Positions 1-7,504 of a stretch of DNA of 28,534 nt are shown piece by piece (position 1 is the first letter of the stretch; the number at the start of each line of letters is the position of its first letter). A program made the translations under genes and the position numbers. The notes beneath the pieces are model-generated. The model was not told the DNA's origin. It worked only from the letters and a program-made list of their open reading frames with translations, and did no database searches. The DNA comes from Streptomyces sp. NRRL F-6676 (GTDB taxonomy: Bacteria; Actinomycetota; Actinomycetes; Streptomycetales; Streptomycetaceae): the NCBI RefSeq assembly GCF_000725625.1, contig NZ_JOHS01000070.1:1-28534 (forward strand), in the 5' to 3' direction.

Positions 1-99
1 AACGAAGATCCCAAGCCGTTCATCTGGACCAAGACCGCCGAGGAAATCCTCGACTCCCTCGCCCGCTTCTGCCGACGGATCTCCGGCGCAGGACACTAG
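1..99 (+). CDS. IS630-type transposase, C-terminal end only
   Basis: The window opens inside a plus-strand frame that stops with TAG at 97-99. The last 32 residues include the string PFIWTKTAEEILDSLARFCR, which is the usual C-terminal signature of IS630/Tc1-type transposases in actinomycetes. The catalytic DDE residues lie upstream of the window, so completeness cannot be judged. The stop is followed within 5 bases by CTAG and the palindrome cluster of the next gene, so the right end of the element must be very near 100-130. Identification rests on the tail motif alone. Confidence 0.7.
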   Translation, partial: NEDPKPFIWTKTAEEILDSLARFCRRISGAGH

Positions 100-103
100 C
101 AAC

Positions 104-126
104 TAGACATGTCTATTTTTTAGACA
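104..126. promoter_or_regulatory. Palindromic operator cluster upstream of the HTH gene
   Basis: A perfect 12-bp palindrome, TAGACATGTCTA (104-115), is followed by a five-T spacer and another TAGACA half-site (121-126). The half-sites at 110-115 and 121-126 also form an inverted repeat around the T-tract. Three half-sites of one 6-mer just 13 bp before a GTG start look like a repressor-binding site overlapping a promoter. The likely binder is the HTH protein starting at 139, which would make this autoregulation. The alternative is that part of this is the terminal repeat of the IS630 element that ends here. Confidence 0.5.
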
Positions 127-138
127 CATGATTGTTGT

Positions 139-930
139 GTGAGTACGGAACGAGAAGACGCGCTTGCCGCACTGCGCGAGTGGTCCGTCCCCGGCCGCCG
201 TGCGGACCTGGTCGCCGCGGCCTGGGAGGCGGGCGCCACCGTGGTCGCGATTGCCGAGGCAGCCCGCGTCGGAAGCCGTCAGACCATCTACGACGACCTC
301 AGGGCTCGGGGTATCGACCCCCGGAGCCGCCCCAAGGAGAAGAACATGCCTGCTCCGATCACCGTCGAGGGCCTCAACGGCATCACCGACCTGGAGGACA
401 ACGACAGCCCCGTCGCCAGGGCGGTCCTCCAAGCCCGCGGCGACCTGGCCTCCCCCGGGCTCAACGCCGAGGCCAGGCGGCTCATGACGCTGAGCCTCGC
501 GGTGGGGCAGTACAACGACCTGCGCGCCGCGCTCGTTGACGAAGAGGAGGCCCGTGCCGAGCGCGACCGGGCCCGGCACTTGGTCGACGTCCGGTGGGAG
601 GCGTTGGCCGACCCGAACAGCAAGGGCAGCTGGCTGCATGGCCATCACGCCTACGTCGTCGCCGTGGACAGTGCGCACCGTGCCATCGACGCGTGGAAGG
701 CCGCCGCCGACCTCCTGCAGAGGAAGGGGTCCTTCCAGCGCGGCGAAGGAGACAACCTGCTGGCCGACGCCTACGAGCAGTCCATCCTCCCCGCCGGCCA
801 CCCCCCGGTGAGCAAGCCCGACATCGACGCCGAGGCGGAGGCCGCCCGGCTGCACGAGGAACTGGACGCCGAGCACTCGCGCCGCAAGGCACTCGCCGCC
901 GACACTCTCGGTCTGGCCACCCAGAACTGA
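139..930 (+). CDS. HTH-headed hypothetical protein (263 aa)
   Basis: The first ~60 residues form a helix-turn-helix-like segment (VVAIAEAARVGSRQTIYDDL), as in small actinomycete plasmid or ICE regulators. The remaining ~195 residues are charged, helical and unrecognised. The GTG at 139 has no Shine-Dalgarno in front of it, so a leaderless transcript is possible. An internal in-frame ATG at 346 is preceded by a strong AAGGAG 7 bases upstream, and could yield a separate 194-residue product lacking the HTH. The membrane-protein gene begins 12 bases downstream, so the two are probably one operon. Role inferred: DNA-binding regulator with an accessory helical domain. The function of the C-terminal part is unknown. 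Confidence 0.75.
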   Translation: MSTEREDALAALREWSVPGRRADLVAAAWEAGATVVAIAEAARVGSRQTIYDDLRARGIDPRSRPKEKNMPAPITVEGLNGITDLEDNDSPVARAVLQARGDLASPGLNAEARRLMTLSLAVGQYNDLRAALVDEEEARAERDRARHLVDVRWEALADPNSKGSWLHGHHAYVVAVDSAHRAIDAWKAAADLLQRKGSFQRGEGDNLLADAYEQSILPAGHPPVSKPDIDAEAEAARLHEELDAEHSRRKALAADTLGLATQN

Positions 931-942
931 CAGGAGAGCAGC

Positions 943-1368
943 ATGCTCGCCCGATTCGCCATCGACGACGGCCGGCACGTGCCGGAGTTCGTCATCGACG
1001 AGGACGCGTCCACCGCCGCCGGGGCCGCCCGGTTCCGGGCCACGTGCTCCTGCGGCCGGATGCCCCGACAGATGGCGGGGACCCGTGAACAGGCCCTGGC
1101 GACGCACATCGCCCACGTCAACACCAAGATCGGCCCGTCCAAGGGCCCGGAGTGGCTCCCCGTAGGTGCCCGCGTCGTCATTCTGGGGGCAGCCATGATG
1201 ATCATCTGGGGCGTCTGCTACGGCACCGGCCAGATCCTCACCCACGACCATGACCTCACCGGTGCCAGCGCCAAGACCGTCCTCGGCGGCTCCCACCTGG
1301 CCGGTCTCGCCCTGGCCTTCGGCCTTATGGTCGCTGTGCGGCGCTACATCGCACCCACCCGCGCCTGA
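943..1368 (+). CDS. Small membrane protein with two predicted TM helices (141 aa)
   Basis: Starts at ATG 943 with an AGGAG-type ribosome site 7-8 bases upstream, 12 bases after the previous stop. The N-terminal ~70 residues are soluble and contain a CSCG motif. Two hydrophobic stretches follow at about residues 75-98 and 108-130, separated by a His/Asp-rich loop, and a short basic tail ends the protein. It is most likely cytoplasmic-membrane anchored with its N-terminus inside. No family was recognised. A strong hairpin terminator follows directly. Confidence 0.75.
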   Translation: MLARFAIDDGRHVPEFVIDEDASTAAGAARFRATCSCGRMPRQMAGTREQALATHIAHVNTKIGPSKGPEWLPVGARVVILGAAMMIIWGVCYGTGQILTHDHDLTGASAKTVLGGSHLAGLALAFGLMVAVRRYIAPTRA

Positions 1369-1385
1369 CACCTCAGCCCGAACGA

Positions 1386-1420
1386 GGCGCCCGCAGCCAT
1401 CCGAACTGGCTGCGGGCGCC
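1386..1420. terminator. Hairpin terminator between convergent genes
   Basis: A perfect 13-bp stem (GGCGCCCGCAGCC at 1386-1398, complement at 1408-1420) has a 9-base loop. It lies 17 bases after the stop at 1368 and 42 bases before the end of the convergent minus-strand gene. It has no U-tract, as is usual in Streptomyces, and can serve both directions. Confidence 0.8.
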
Positions 1421-1462
1421 GTTCGACTGTACTGCGCGATGCCAACCTCACGGACAGCAGAG

Positions 1463-2449
1463 CTAGGCCGCTTCCCGTACCGGAAGGACCGGCACGGCGG
1501 CCTGCTTGGCGGACTCCAGTGCTTTGGTGAACGTCGAGGCGACGACGACGGCCTCGTCGGCCAGCCTGTCGATCTCGGCGACCGCCAGGTCCTCGGCCGT
1601 CGTGCGGGCCAGCAGGTCAAGGAGCTCGTCGCTGCCCGCAGCCAGCCTCTCGATCTCCCGTACCTCGGCGTAGCGGGCGTCGGCCTCCGCGACCTGCTCC
1701 GCGTAGGCCTCCAGCGCCGCCACCCGCCGCTCGATGCCGTGCAGGCTCGTCGCGAGAACAGATCGGCGAGAGGCGAGCAGCTCGGCCACCGTGGCGTTGC
1801 CCGTCGCCTGCGGCATCCTTTGAGCCTTGCGTGCCACTCGGCTGTAGTCCCGCAGATCTCGGGCGATCGTCCACTCCTGACGGGGGAAGGCCGCCTCGTT
1901 GCGCTGGGCATCGAGCCACTTCTCACGGTGCACCTTGGAGTCGAGCACGGCCGTCATCGCCCGTTTGGCCCGGGCCAGGAGTTCCCGTGCGTCGGGGGTC
2001 AGGACCTTCGGATGCACCAGGTGCTTCTGGACGGCGGCGAGCCGACGCAGCTGTCTGTTGTAGAGCGCCCGGTCGGCGATCAGGCCGGCGCCGAGCACGG
2101 CCACAAGGCCGGCGGCCAGCGGCCAAACGGACAGCAGCGCGTGCCCCAGGTCGACGGCCTTCTGCAGCTGCTGCTCCAGCGCACCGACGAGGGTCGAGGG
2201 GTCCGTAGAGGGGTCCGCGATCTCAACGCCGCCGGTCCACCGCCACACCATGGCGGCAGCCGCCACTCCCGCGCCGCCGCGCGCCAGAAGGGGCACAGCC
2301 GCCCACAGCGGGTTGACCAGGGGGCCCGTGTAGCGGCGAGGGTCCTCCAGGGACTGCCGCAGAGCCTTTCGAGTAGCGTCCGAGAGCTCCGCATCCGGGT
2401 CAAGGACCGGACGGGTCGCGCTGCCCGTGGCCTTCCTGGACTCCTTCAA
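1463..2449 (-). CDS. Membrane-anchored coiled-coil protein (328 aa)
   Basis: Minus-strand gene ending with TAG at 1465-1463. I place the start at TTG 2449 because GGGAGGAA lies 5 bases before it. An in-frame ATG at 2545 would add 32 residues of less gene-like sequence. There is a short cytoplasmic N-terminus, then two hydrophobic helices at about residues 48-69 and 104-125. About 200 Ala/Glu/Arg-rich helical residues follow, likely to form coiled coils. No family was recognised. The architecture suggests a membrane-tethered scaffold. It converges on the small membrane-protein gene and shares its terminator. Confidence 0.7.
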   Translation of the reverse strand: MKESRKATGSATRPVLDPDAELSDATRKALRQSLEDPRRYTGPLVNPLWAAVPLLARGGAGVAAAAMVWRWTGGVEIADPSTDPSTLVGALEQQLQKAVDLGHALLSVWPLAAGLVAVLGAGLIADRALYNRQLRRLAAVQKHLVHPKVLTPDARELLARAKRAMTAVLDSKVHREKWLDAQRNEAAFPRQEWTIARDLRDYSRVARKAQRMPQATGNATVAELLASRRSVLATSLHGIERRVAALEAYAEQVAEADARYAEVREIERLAAGSDELLDLLARTTAEDLAVAEIDRLADEAVVVASTFTKALESAKQAAVPVLPVREAA

Positions 2450-2957
2450 CGCTTCCTCCCGTGTACGACCACAGTCCCCTAGGCGATGCTCCGCCGGTGC
2501 CTGTCCTGATCCCGGTGGCGACCGCGTGGGCGCGGGCCGCTGCATCGGTCCGAGCCACGGTACGTGAACGCGTTCAGACGCCGAGACGAGTGGACCTCGA
2601 CGAGTCTTCACCTGACCGAGCTCACCAGCTCGTGGCGGGACGGGCAGCCCGCCGTGACGGGGAGAAGTGAGCCATGGCCAACCCCTCTCGTGATCACCGG
2701 CACGGCCGCCAAGCCGTTGGTTGGCTGTGGTCCGGCATCCAACATCCGCAGATGTCAGCGCCGTTCCTCCGAATGGCATGGAACAGTACGGACTTCCTGC
2801 CGCGCGCCTTGGTCACCTTCGCCGTGAAGCGAGGTCTCCCGCCCGGCGACCTTCGGGAGCAAGCCGTATCCCGTCTTGCTGGCCCTGGTGGTGCGGACGG
2901 CCCGGGTGGCGGGAGAAGGCCTGGCCGGACGACCCCGACGCCGGTCATGATCAGCGT
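2450..2957. other. 508-bp divergent intergenic region
   Basis: This separates the minus-strand coiled-coil gene from the plus-strand CoiA-like gene, so promoters for both should lie here. Visible structure is one perfect 12-bp palindrome, TGAACGCGTTCA (2565-2576), a possible operator. Short open frames on both strands lack the third-position GC pattern and convincing starts. A plus-strand frame from ATG 2674 has a GGAG-like site before it, but overlaps the CoiA-like gene in another frame and looks like a shadow. Confidence 0.5.
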
Positions 2958-4199
2958 ATGGGTGCAAGTGCGTGGGACACCGAGACGAGGCGGCCGATCC
3001 ATGTCGCTCAGGGGGTAGAAGGCCTTCCGATCGGCCTGGCAGGCGGCCGATACCTGTGCAGGGCCTGCGCGGATCCGCTGATCCTCAGGGGAGCCCGGCC
3101 CGAAGCGAAGGTCACGCCGCACTTCGCCCACCAGGGGGGAGGCCCATGCCGAATGGCCGACCGGGAGGCGCAGATCGACGCGGAGGACCAGGTCGTCATC
3201 CAGTTGAGCCACCAGATCCGCGCCCTGCCCGGTGTCACCGGCTGCACTCTCGCCTCTCCCGGAGACGACCCTCGCCAGCCGATCGGGCTGCCACCGGTCG
3301 TCGTCGCGCAGTGCGGCGACACCACCGTGGTCATCGAACGACCCGGCACCCTCCCCGGCATGCAGGCCGTACGCCGACGCATCCACGCGGTCCGCGAGCA
3401 TCATGCCGGCGCCGCTCACGTCTGGTTCCTGCGCCGAGACCTCGGCCAGTTCGGCCAACTCCCCAGCCACACGGTCCGCCTTAGCGGCCGTGACGTCGAG
3501 CACCAGCGCGTCGCCCCCACCGAACAGCAGCTCGCCATTCTCGACGCCGGCGGACACGTGTACTGGCTCGACGGCAAGCTCGTGCTGGTGCCCTACGGCT
3601 ACCACTCCTTCCGGCACCCCGCTCGCCCCGAGCAGGACTGGACAGCCTGGCCGAAGTGGCCGCCCCACAAGGACCCCCGGGACGACTGGCGGATCAGCAA
3701 ACCCCGGCCGGCTCCGACCGCAGACTGCTGGGGCCTGGTCCCGATCACCCTGTCTTCCCTCACCCGCACCCGTGTGGCCTTCCACCCCGCCGACGCACAC
3801 AAGATCATGGACGAGCTGTACGCCGCCCAGGAGGGCCGCTACCGCTGGCGCGACCGACGAGCCCGCGAGGTCTACGCCGAGCGGCACGCCCCGCCCCCTC
3901 CGCAGCCCGCCCCGATCCCCGCGACCGAAGCCTCCGCCACCGAATCTCAGACAGAACCGGCTCCCTCGCCCGAGCATCCGCAGCCGACCAGACAACGGGA
4001 TGCCGAGACACCCCCGCAAGGGACCGTGATCCCGTCCCCCACATCGTCCGCGAACCCCGCGCAGGCCTTCCCGCCACCGCCTGCGTCCCCACCCACGATC
4101 CCTCCGCCCCCGCAGCACTTGCCCTCCGCGCCCCCGGCGCGCCGGCAACGCCGGTGGACAGACGCCTTCCGCATGCTGCGCCGACGGCGCGAGCGGTGA
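2958..4199 (+). CDS. CoiA-like protein with zinc-binding N-terminus and proline-rich tail (413 aa)
   Basis: The N-terminus carries C34-x2-C37, then HFAH (H55, H58) and C64. This is the arrangement of the zinc-finger-like N-domain of CoiA family proteins, which are linked to DNA uptake and recombination in Firmicutes. Residues ~114-160 (VVVAQCGDTTVVIERPG, then RRRIHAVREHHAGAAHVWFL) match the CoiA nuclease-like core (β-strand, Glu127, basic helix, strand ending WFL/WIL), but the usual Q after the Glu is missing. The last ~110 residues are Pro/Ala/Thr-rich and end in a basic cluster. The frame is open further upstream. ATG 2958 is chosen because the conserved part starts there, though no ribosome site is visible. 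Function in actinomycetes is unknown. Confidence 0.65.
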   Translation: MGASAWDTETRRPIHVAQGVEGLPIGLAGGRYLCRACADPLILRGARPEAKVTPHFAHQGGGPCRMADREAQIDAEDQVVIQLSHQIRALPGVTGCTLASPGDDPRQPIGLPPVVVAQCGDTTVVIERPGTLPGMQAVRRRIHAVREHHAGAAHVWFLRRDLGQFGQLPSHTVRLSGRDVEHQRVAPTEQQLAILDAGGHVYWLDGKLVLVPYGYHSFRHPARPEQDWTAWPKWPPHKDPRDDWRISKPRPAPTADCWGLVPITLSSLTRTRVAFHPADAHKIMDELYAAQEGRYRWRDRRAREVYAERHAPPPPQPAPIPATEASATESQTEPAPSPEHPQPTRQRDAETPPQGTVIPSPTSSANPAQAFPPPPASPPTIPPPPQHLPSAPPARRQRRWTDAFRMLRRRRER

Positions 4200-4239
4200 C
4201 GAACGAGACCGCGGTCGAGACTGCGCCGACGCGACACAG

Positions 4240-4470
4240 CTACGCCCTGGTGGTGGTGAAAGCGAGACCGTCACCAGCACGGCGCAGCTCGCCGATCTGC
4301 TCCAAGCGCAGGACGCACACCGCCAACCGCATGGCCTCGCGAACGGTGGTGATCAGGAACAGCTCGCCGATCTCCTGCGGACGCGCGGACGCGCCGGGAA
4401 GTGCATGGAGCATCCGGCGGACATCATCGCGGTAGCGGTGAGAGGCGTCGATGTCCTGCTCGGTCAGCAT
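4240..4470 (-). CDS. Hypothetical small protein, third gene of a tiny overlapping operon (76 aa)
   Basis: ATG at 4470 overlaps the stop of the preceding minus-strand gene (ATGCTGA), pointing to translational coupling. The protein starts MLTEQDIDASHRYRDDVRRM, is helical and soluble, and ends in a Thr/Arg tail. No family was recognised. It converges on the CoiA-like gene with 40 bases between stops and no obvious terminator. Confidence 0.6.
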   Translation of the reverse strand: MLTEQDIDASHRYRDDVRRMLHALPGASARPQEIGELFLITTVREAMRLAVCVLRLEQIGELRRAGDGLAFTTTRA

Positions 4471-4571
4471 GCACGCCATTCGAAGTGGTCGTCGGCCGGG
4501 GCGTAGCTCCTCAGCTCCACCCAGTCCTGCTCGGTGGGCGGGGTGTCCAGATGGAACACGTCGAGCCTCAA
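4464..4571 (-). CDS. Very small protein, middle gene of the overlapping operon (35 aa)
   Basis: A TTG at 4571 is preceded by GGAAGGA about 8 bases upstream and overlaps the stop of the gene before it (TTGA). The 35 residues are acidic with several aromatics (DVFHLDTPPTEQDW, then DDHFEW) and end at a TGA that overlaps the next ATG. The stop/start overlaps on both sides are the main evidence that it is translated. Alternatives are a GTG start at 4559 or a non-coding spacer. Confidence 0.5.
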   Translation of the reverse strand: MRLDVFHLDTPPTEQDWVELRSYAPADDHFEWRAC

Positions 4572-4762
4572 GAGGATCTTCCTTCCGCAGCGGACTGAGG
4601 CAGCACGGGACGCCGGTGCGAGAGCACCGGACTGCGGGTGTTGCGATCCTCGACCCGGCGAAGGGCCGCCACGGCTGGAGTAGCCGACCCGATCGTGCGG
4701 GTCGGCTCCACCCTGGGGGTGGCATCGCGCCACAGGAATCTCCTGCCGTTGTCCGCTGACAT
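4568..4762 (-). CDS. Small basic protein, first gene of the overlapping operon (64 aa)
   Basis: ATG at 4762 opens a 64-residue frame (MSADNGRRFLWRDATPRVEP at the start) ending at TGA 4570-4568, which overlaps the TTG of the next gene. It is rich in Arg, Pro and Ser. No good ribosome site precedes the ATG, so the start is uncertain. The frame also contains a 4683-4706 hairpin (9-bp GC-rich stem, 6-base loop) and a 7-bp stem with a GAGA tetraloop at 4613-4630, so it could instead be structured RNA. Confidence 0.4.
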   Translation of the reverse strand: MSADNGRRFLWRDATPRVEPTRTIGSATPAVAALRRVEDRNTRSPVLSHRRPVLPQSAAEGRSS

Positions 4763-5157
4763 GGAAGGTGGGCCGTCTGCCAGTGATCTGCGAACGGCGC
4801 CACCGCTTATGCGGCGACGCCGTTGCATCGGGGCGCCCGACGGCGCTTTGCCCCCGGCGTTGGCCGGAGGTGCTGGTTTGGCTCTCCGCCGAAGCGGATG
4901 GCCTGGCGCCGCGTGCCCGAAGTCTGCGGCGCCGTCCCCCCAGAGTAGCGGCAGCTGCCAATTGCGCGTGGGCCCTCAACGAATGAGTACGTGACGCCGG
5001 TCCAACTCGGGAGGCAAACGGTCCAGCCTCCCTGTCAAAGGACAGCCGTGCATGCCGTTGTCCAGGCTGCTTGAAACTCGTGCGCCGCAACTGTCACACC
5101 GCGTGCCTTCCACACACCTGTAGCAGGTGACAGAGGACCTCACCTCGGGAGATGCAC
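4763..5157. other. 395-bp divergent intergenic region
   Basis: Lies between the minus-strand tiny-gene operon and the plus-strand interrupted gene. It has lower coding character than its neighbours. Close to the plus-strand start there is a short hairpin (CACCTG at 5115-5120, complement at 5124-5129) nested in a 7-bp inverted repeat (CTGTCAC 5091-5097, GTGACAG 5127-5133), a possible operator. TTGAAA at 5081-5086 could be a -35, but no matching -10 is convincing. Confidence 0.4.
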
Positions 5158-5874
5158 GTGACCCGCACCTACACCCTCACCTCGCACACACCCCGGCAGC
5201 AGCAGGGTTTTCGCCCGACCGGCACGGCCATCTCCCCGGTGGCCTTGCGCCAGATGGCCACGGGAGAATCCGAAGAGACGGCGCGAGCCGAGCTCACGGA
5301 GTTCGAGCACCTCATCCCGACGGCCACGCCTGAACAGGTTCGGGGCGAGGCACGGATCTTCCACGCGCTCATCGCTGCCTACGGCCGCCACCGTCCCACC
5401 CTCACCGGCGGCCCGTTCGGCATCCGCAGCCTCACCCCCCGACCCGACGAACTGGTGGTTCGGATCGCACCCTCTCAGCTGGACCGGTGGATCGACGCCC
5501 TTGCCTACCGGGAGGGCGGGACCGGCGTCGCAGGCCTGCGCTGGGCCGGCCATCGCCGGGGGACCCTCCTGACGCTGCCCGGGACGAAGGTGCTCCTCGC
5601 GGACATCAGCGAGTCCGACTGGCGTGCTGCGCTCGGTCGCCGATCCGCGGACCAGAGCAGCCTGATGCCGCACTGGATCCCCCAGTTCCGCCGCGAGCCC
5701 GAGTACACCGCCGCACAGGAAGCCGAAGTTGAGGGCATCGCCGGCCACCTCAGCGCCACGCTGCGGCGGGTCCGGCTCCTCGACCCCCTCACTCGTATCA
5801 GCGGTCACGTCCACCTGTTCAGAAGCTGTTGTCTTTCCGGGCTTGACGACGGCGTTTTCGCTGGTCGGGCATAG
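5158..5874 (+). pseudogene. 5' part of a gene split by the IS5-type element
   Basis: The GTG at 5158 is preferred over ATG 5152 because GGGAG ends 8 bases before it. The frame codes 221 genuine residues, mixed alpha/beta with no recognised family, up to 5821. It then runs 53 bases into the insertion sequence and stops at TAG 5872-5874. Joining base 5821 directly to 7505 (IS and one copy of the TCA duplication removed) continues the same frame to 8916. The original product would be 691 residues. The fragment may still be translated as a truncated protein. Confidence 0.8.
5819..5821 (+). repeat. Left target-site duplication TCA
   Basis: TCA abuts the left end of the IS and is matched by TCA at 7502-7504. 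A 3-bp T-N-A duplication is typical of the IS1031-type group of the IS5 family. Confidence 0.75.
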
Positions 5875-5933
5875 GGCCGGTGATCCTGTGGGAGTGATGG
5901 TCTGTCGTGTCGCCGCTGCTGTGGAGGTCATGG

Positions 5934-6485
5934 ATGCCGTCGGTCGTGGGGCTGCTGGAACAGCGCGAGGTCGTCGCTCGCCGTCGCGTGGACGAGCTGC
6001 GGGAGGAGGCCGACCGCATCCAGGCTGAACTGGCCGTGGCCGAGCGGGACTGGAAGGAATGGGCCATCGCTCGCTCGCGGGTGGGCGAGGTGCTTGCCCC
6101 GGCAGAGGAGACGGGGAATGGCCACGACCAGGCCGACCGGACAGCACCGACCGCCGACGGACAGGCCGAGGAGGCCTCGTCAACGCCGGAAGCGGCAAGG
6201 GCGAAGTCGCAGGTGCCGGTGTGGCGTGAAGGGCTTGCGTGGTCGGCGTTGTCGGTGGACTACCAGCGCATCCTCACCGTGCTCGCGGACCGCGCCCGGC
6301 TCCATCAAGGGCCGCTGACCTGCCAGGAGATGGCCGCTTCGTTCGGCATGGACGTGGTGCCGGCGCGGGTGGAGGCGCTGAGGTCGAAGGCGAAACGCCT
6401 GGTCGCGCGCGGCTGGCTGGCCGAGCCTGCGCCGGGCCGATCCACGCCCGCCCGCGGCGTGAGCGGGCCAGGCGGCGGGTCATGA
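5934..6485 (+). CDS. IS passenger protein: coiled coil plus winged-helix-like domain (183 aa)
   Basis: ATG 5934 has GGAGG 6 bases upstream. Residues ~5-50 form a strong heptad-like coiled coil (LLEQREVVARRRVDELREEA). A Pro/Ala/Glu linker follows. Residues ~105-165 look like a winged helix (ILTVLADRARLHQGPLTCQE, then MAASFGMD and a basic recognition-like helix). It lies wholly inside the IS, convergent to the transposase, with the last ~210 bases overlapping the transposase tail on the other strand. Role inferred: DNA-binding accessory or regulatory factor of the element. A host gene picked up by the IS is possible. Confidence 0.75.
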   Translation: MPSVVGLLEQREVVARRRVDELREEADRIQAELAVAERDWKEWAIARSRVGEVLAPAEETGNGHDQADRTAPTADGQAEEASSTPEAARAKSQVPVWREGLAWSALSVDYQRILTVLADRARLHQGPLTCQEMAASFGMDVVPARVEALRSKAKRLVARGWLAEPAPGRSTPARGVSGPGGGS

Positions 6486-7359
6486 CCATGGTCATCGACC
6501 AGTAGACCATCGCCTCGGCGCTGGCGGTGCGGCGCTCGAAGTCGCGCACCAGGCGGCGACTTCGCATCAGGTGGGCGAAGAGACGCTCGACGATCCACCG
6601 CTTGGGCAGCACCACGAAGCCGCGCATGTCGTCGCTGCGTTTGACGATCGCCAGGACCAGGGCGAACGTGGCCAGACAGTGCTCGACAAGGCTTCCGGTG
6701 TAGCCGCCGTCGGCCCAGACGAGGGCCAGGCGATGGTGTGCCCGGGCCACCCGCTCAAGCAGGGCCTGGGCAGCGGTGCGGTCGCCGACATCCGCGGCGG
6801 TGACCATCACGCCCAGCAGCAGGCCGAGGGTGTCGACCACGACGTGCCGCTTGCGGCCGTTGATGAGCTTGCCGCCGTCGAAGCCGCGGCTGTCCGCGCC
6901 GACGACGGCGTCCGCTTTGACGGACTGCGAGTCGATCACCCCGGCCGACGGCTGCGCGTCCCGCCCCAGCTCCTCGCGGACCCTCGCGCGCAACCGGTCG
7001 TGGAACTCCTTGACCAGGGCGTTGTCGCGCCAGCGGCGGAAGAATGCGTAGATGCGGTCCCATGGCGGGAAGTCGGCGGGCATCGCCCGCCACTTGATCC
7101 CGTTGTCCACGAGATACCGGATCGCATCGAGCACCGCGCGGTGGCAGTACCCCTCCGGCCGGCCGCCCCGCCCGCGCATCCAGCCCGGCACCGGCAGCAG
7201 CGGCCGGACCTCAGCCCACTCCGCGTCCGTCATGTCCGACGGGTACCGGCGCTGCCGCTCGGGCCAGTCAGCCGCGTTGCCGTACACGTGCGCGAGGCAA
7301 TCACACGTTGGAGCGGGAGAGTTGGACTGCCCACCCATCGGCACGGAAGACTGCAGCAC
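6274..7359 (-). CDS. IS5-family DDE transposase (about 361 aa)
   Basis: Motifs in order are an N-terminal MTDAEWAEVRPLLPVPGW, the first Asp in GVIDSQSVK, the second Asp in ALVWADGGYTG, and the Glu in LPKRWIVERLF followed by RRLVRDFERR. These are the D-D-E residues and YREK-like region of IS5 transposases. GTG 7359 is chosen for GAGGAG 6 bases upstream. An in-frame ATG at 7422 would add 21 residues. The conserved protein ends near residue 300. The last ~55 residues are a Pro/Arg-rich read-through overlapping the passenger gene. It appears intact. Confidence 0.88.
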   Translation of the reverse strand: MLQSSVPMGGQSNSPAPTCDCLAHVYGNAADWPERQRRYPSDMTDAEWAEVRPLLPVPGWMRGRGGRPEGYCHRAVLDAIRYLVDNGIKWRAMPADFPPWDRIYAFFRRWRDNALVKEFHDRLRARVREELGRDAQPSAGVIDSQSVKADAVVGADSRGFDGGKLINGRKRHVVVDTLGLLLGVMVTAADVGDRTAAQALLERVARAHHRLALVWADGGYTGSLVEHCLATFALVLAIVKRSDDMRGFVVLPKRWIVERLFAHLMRSRRLVRDFERRTASAEAMVYWSMTMVMTRRLARSRRGRAWIGPAQARPASRARPGVSPSTSAPPPAPAPRPCRTKRPSPGRSAALDGAGRGPRAR

Positions 7360-7501
7360 CGGGGCCTCCTCTTGCTCTATGGATTCGACACCCACGAGCT
7401 GTTCAGGAGGCCCCGTCTTCATGCTCCGGCCACGGCCGGATCACTCGACCGGGAACCCGCGTTCGACCGCCACCGCTCAAGATCGAAAAGACAACAGCTA
7501 C

Positions 7502-7504
7502 TCA
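7502..7504 (+). repeat. Right target-site duplication TCA
   Basis: Second copy of the 3-bp duplication, directly outside the right inverted repeat. Confidence 0.75.

Larger units (their letters stand above)
5822..7501 (-). mobile_element. Complete IS5-family insertion sequence, 1680 bp, with passenger gene
   Basis: The ends are 25-bp inverted repeats (5822-5846 and 7477-7501) that match at 21 positions and share the core AGCTGTTGTCTTT. They are flanked by TCA duplications. The element holds a minus-strand DDE transposase reading inward from the right end, and a plus-strand passenger gene from the left end. The two are convergent with tail overlap. The intact transposase and near-identical repeats suggest recent activity. 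It interrupts a 691-residue frame. Confidence 0.9.

Noticed and set aside
4611..4710. tRNA-like run of hairpins
   Set aside because: No T-arm consensus, no plausible anticodon loop and no acceptor pairing on either strand.
6571..7504. Plus-strand open frame leading into the 3' fragment of the interrupted gene
   Set aside because: It is antisense to the IS transposase; the frame continues into real coding sequence only after 7505.
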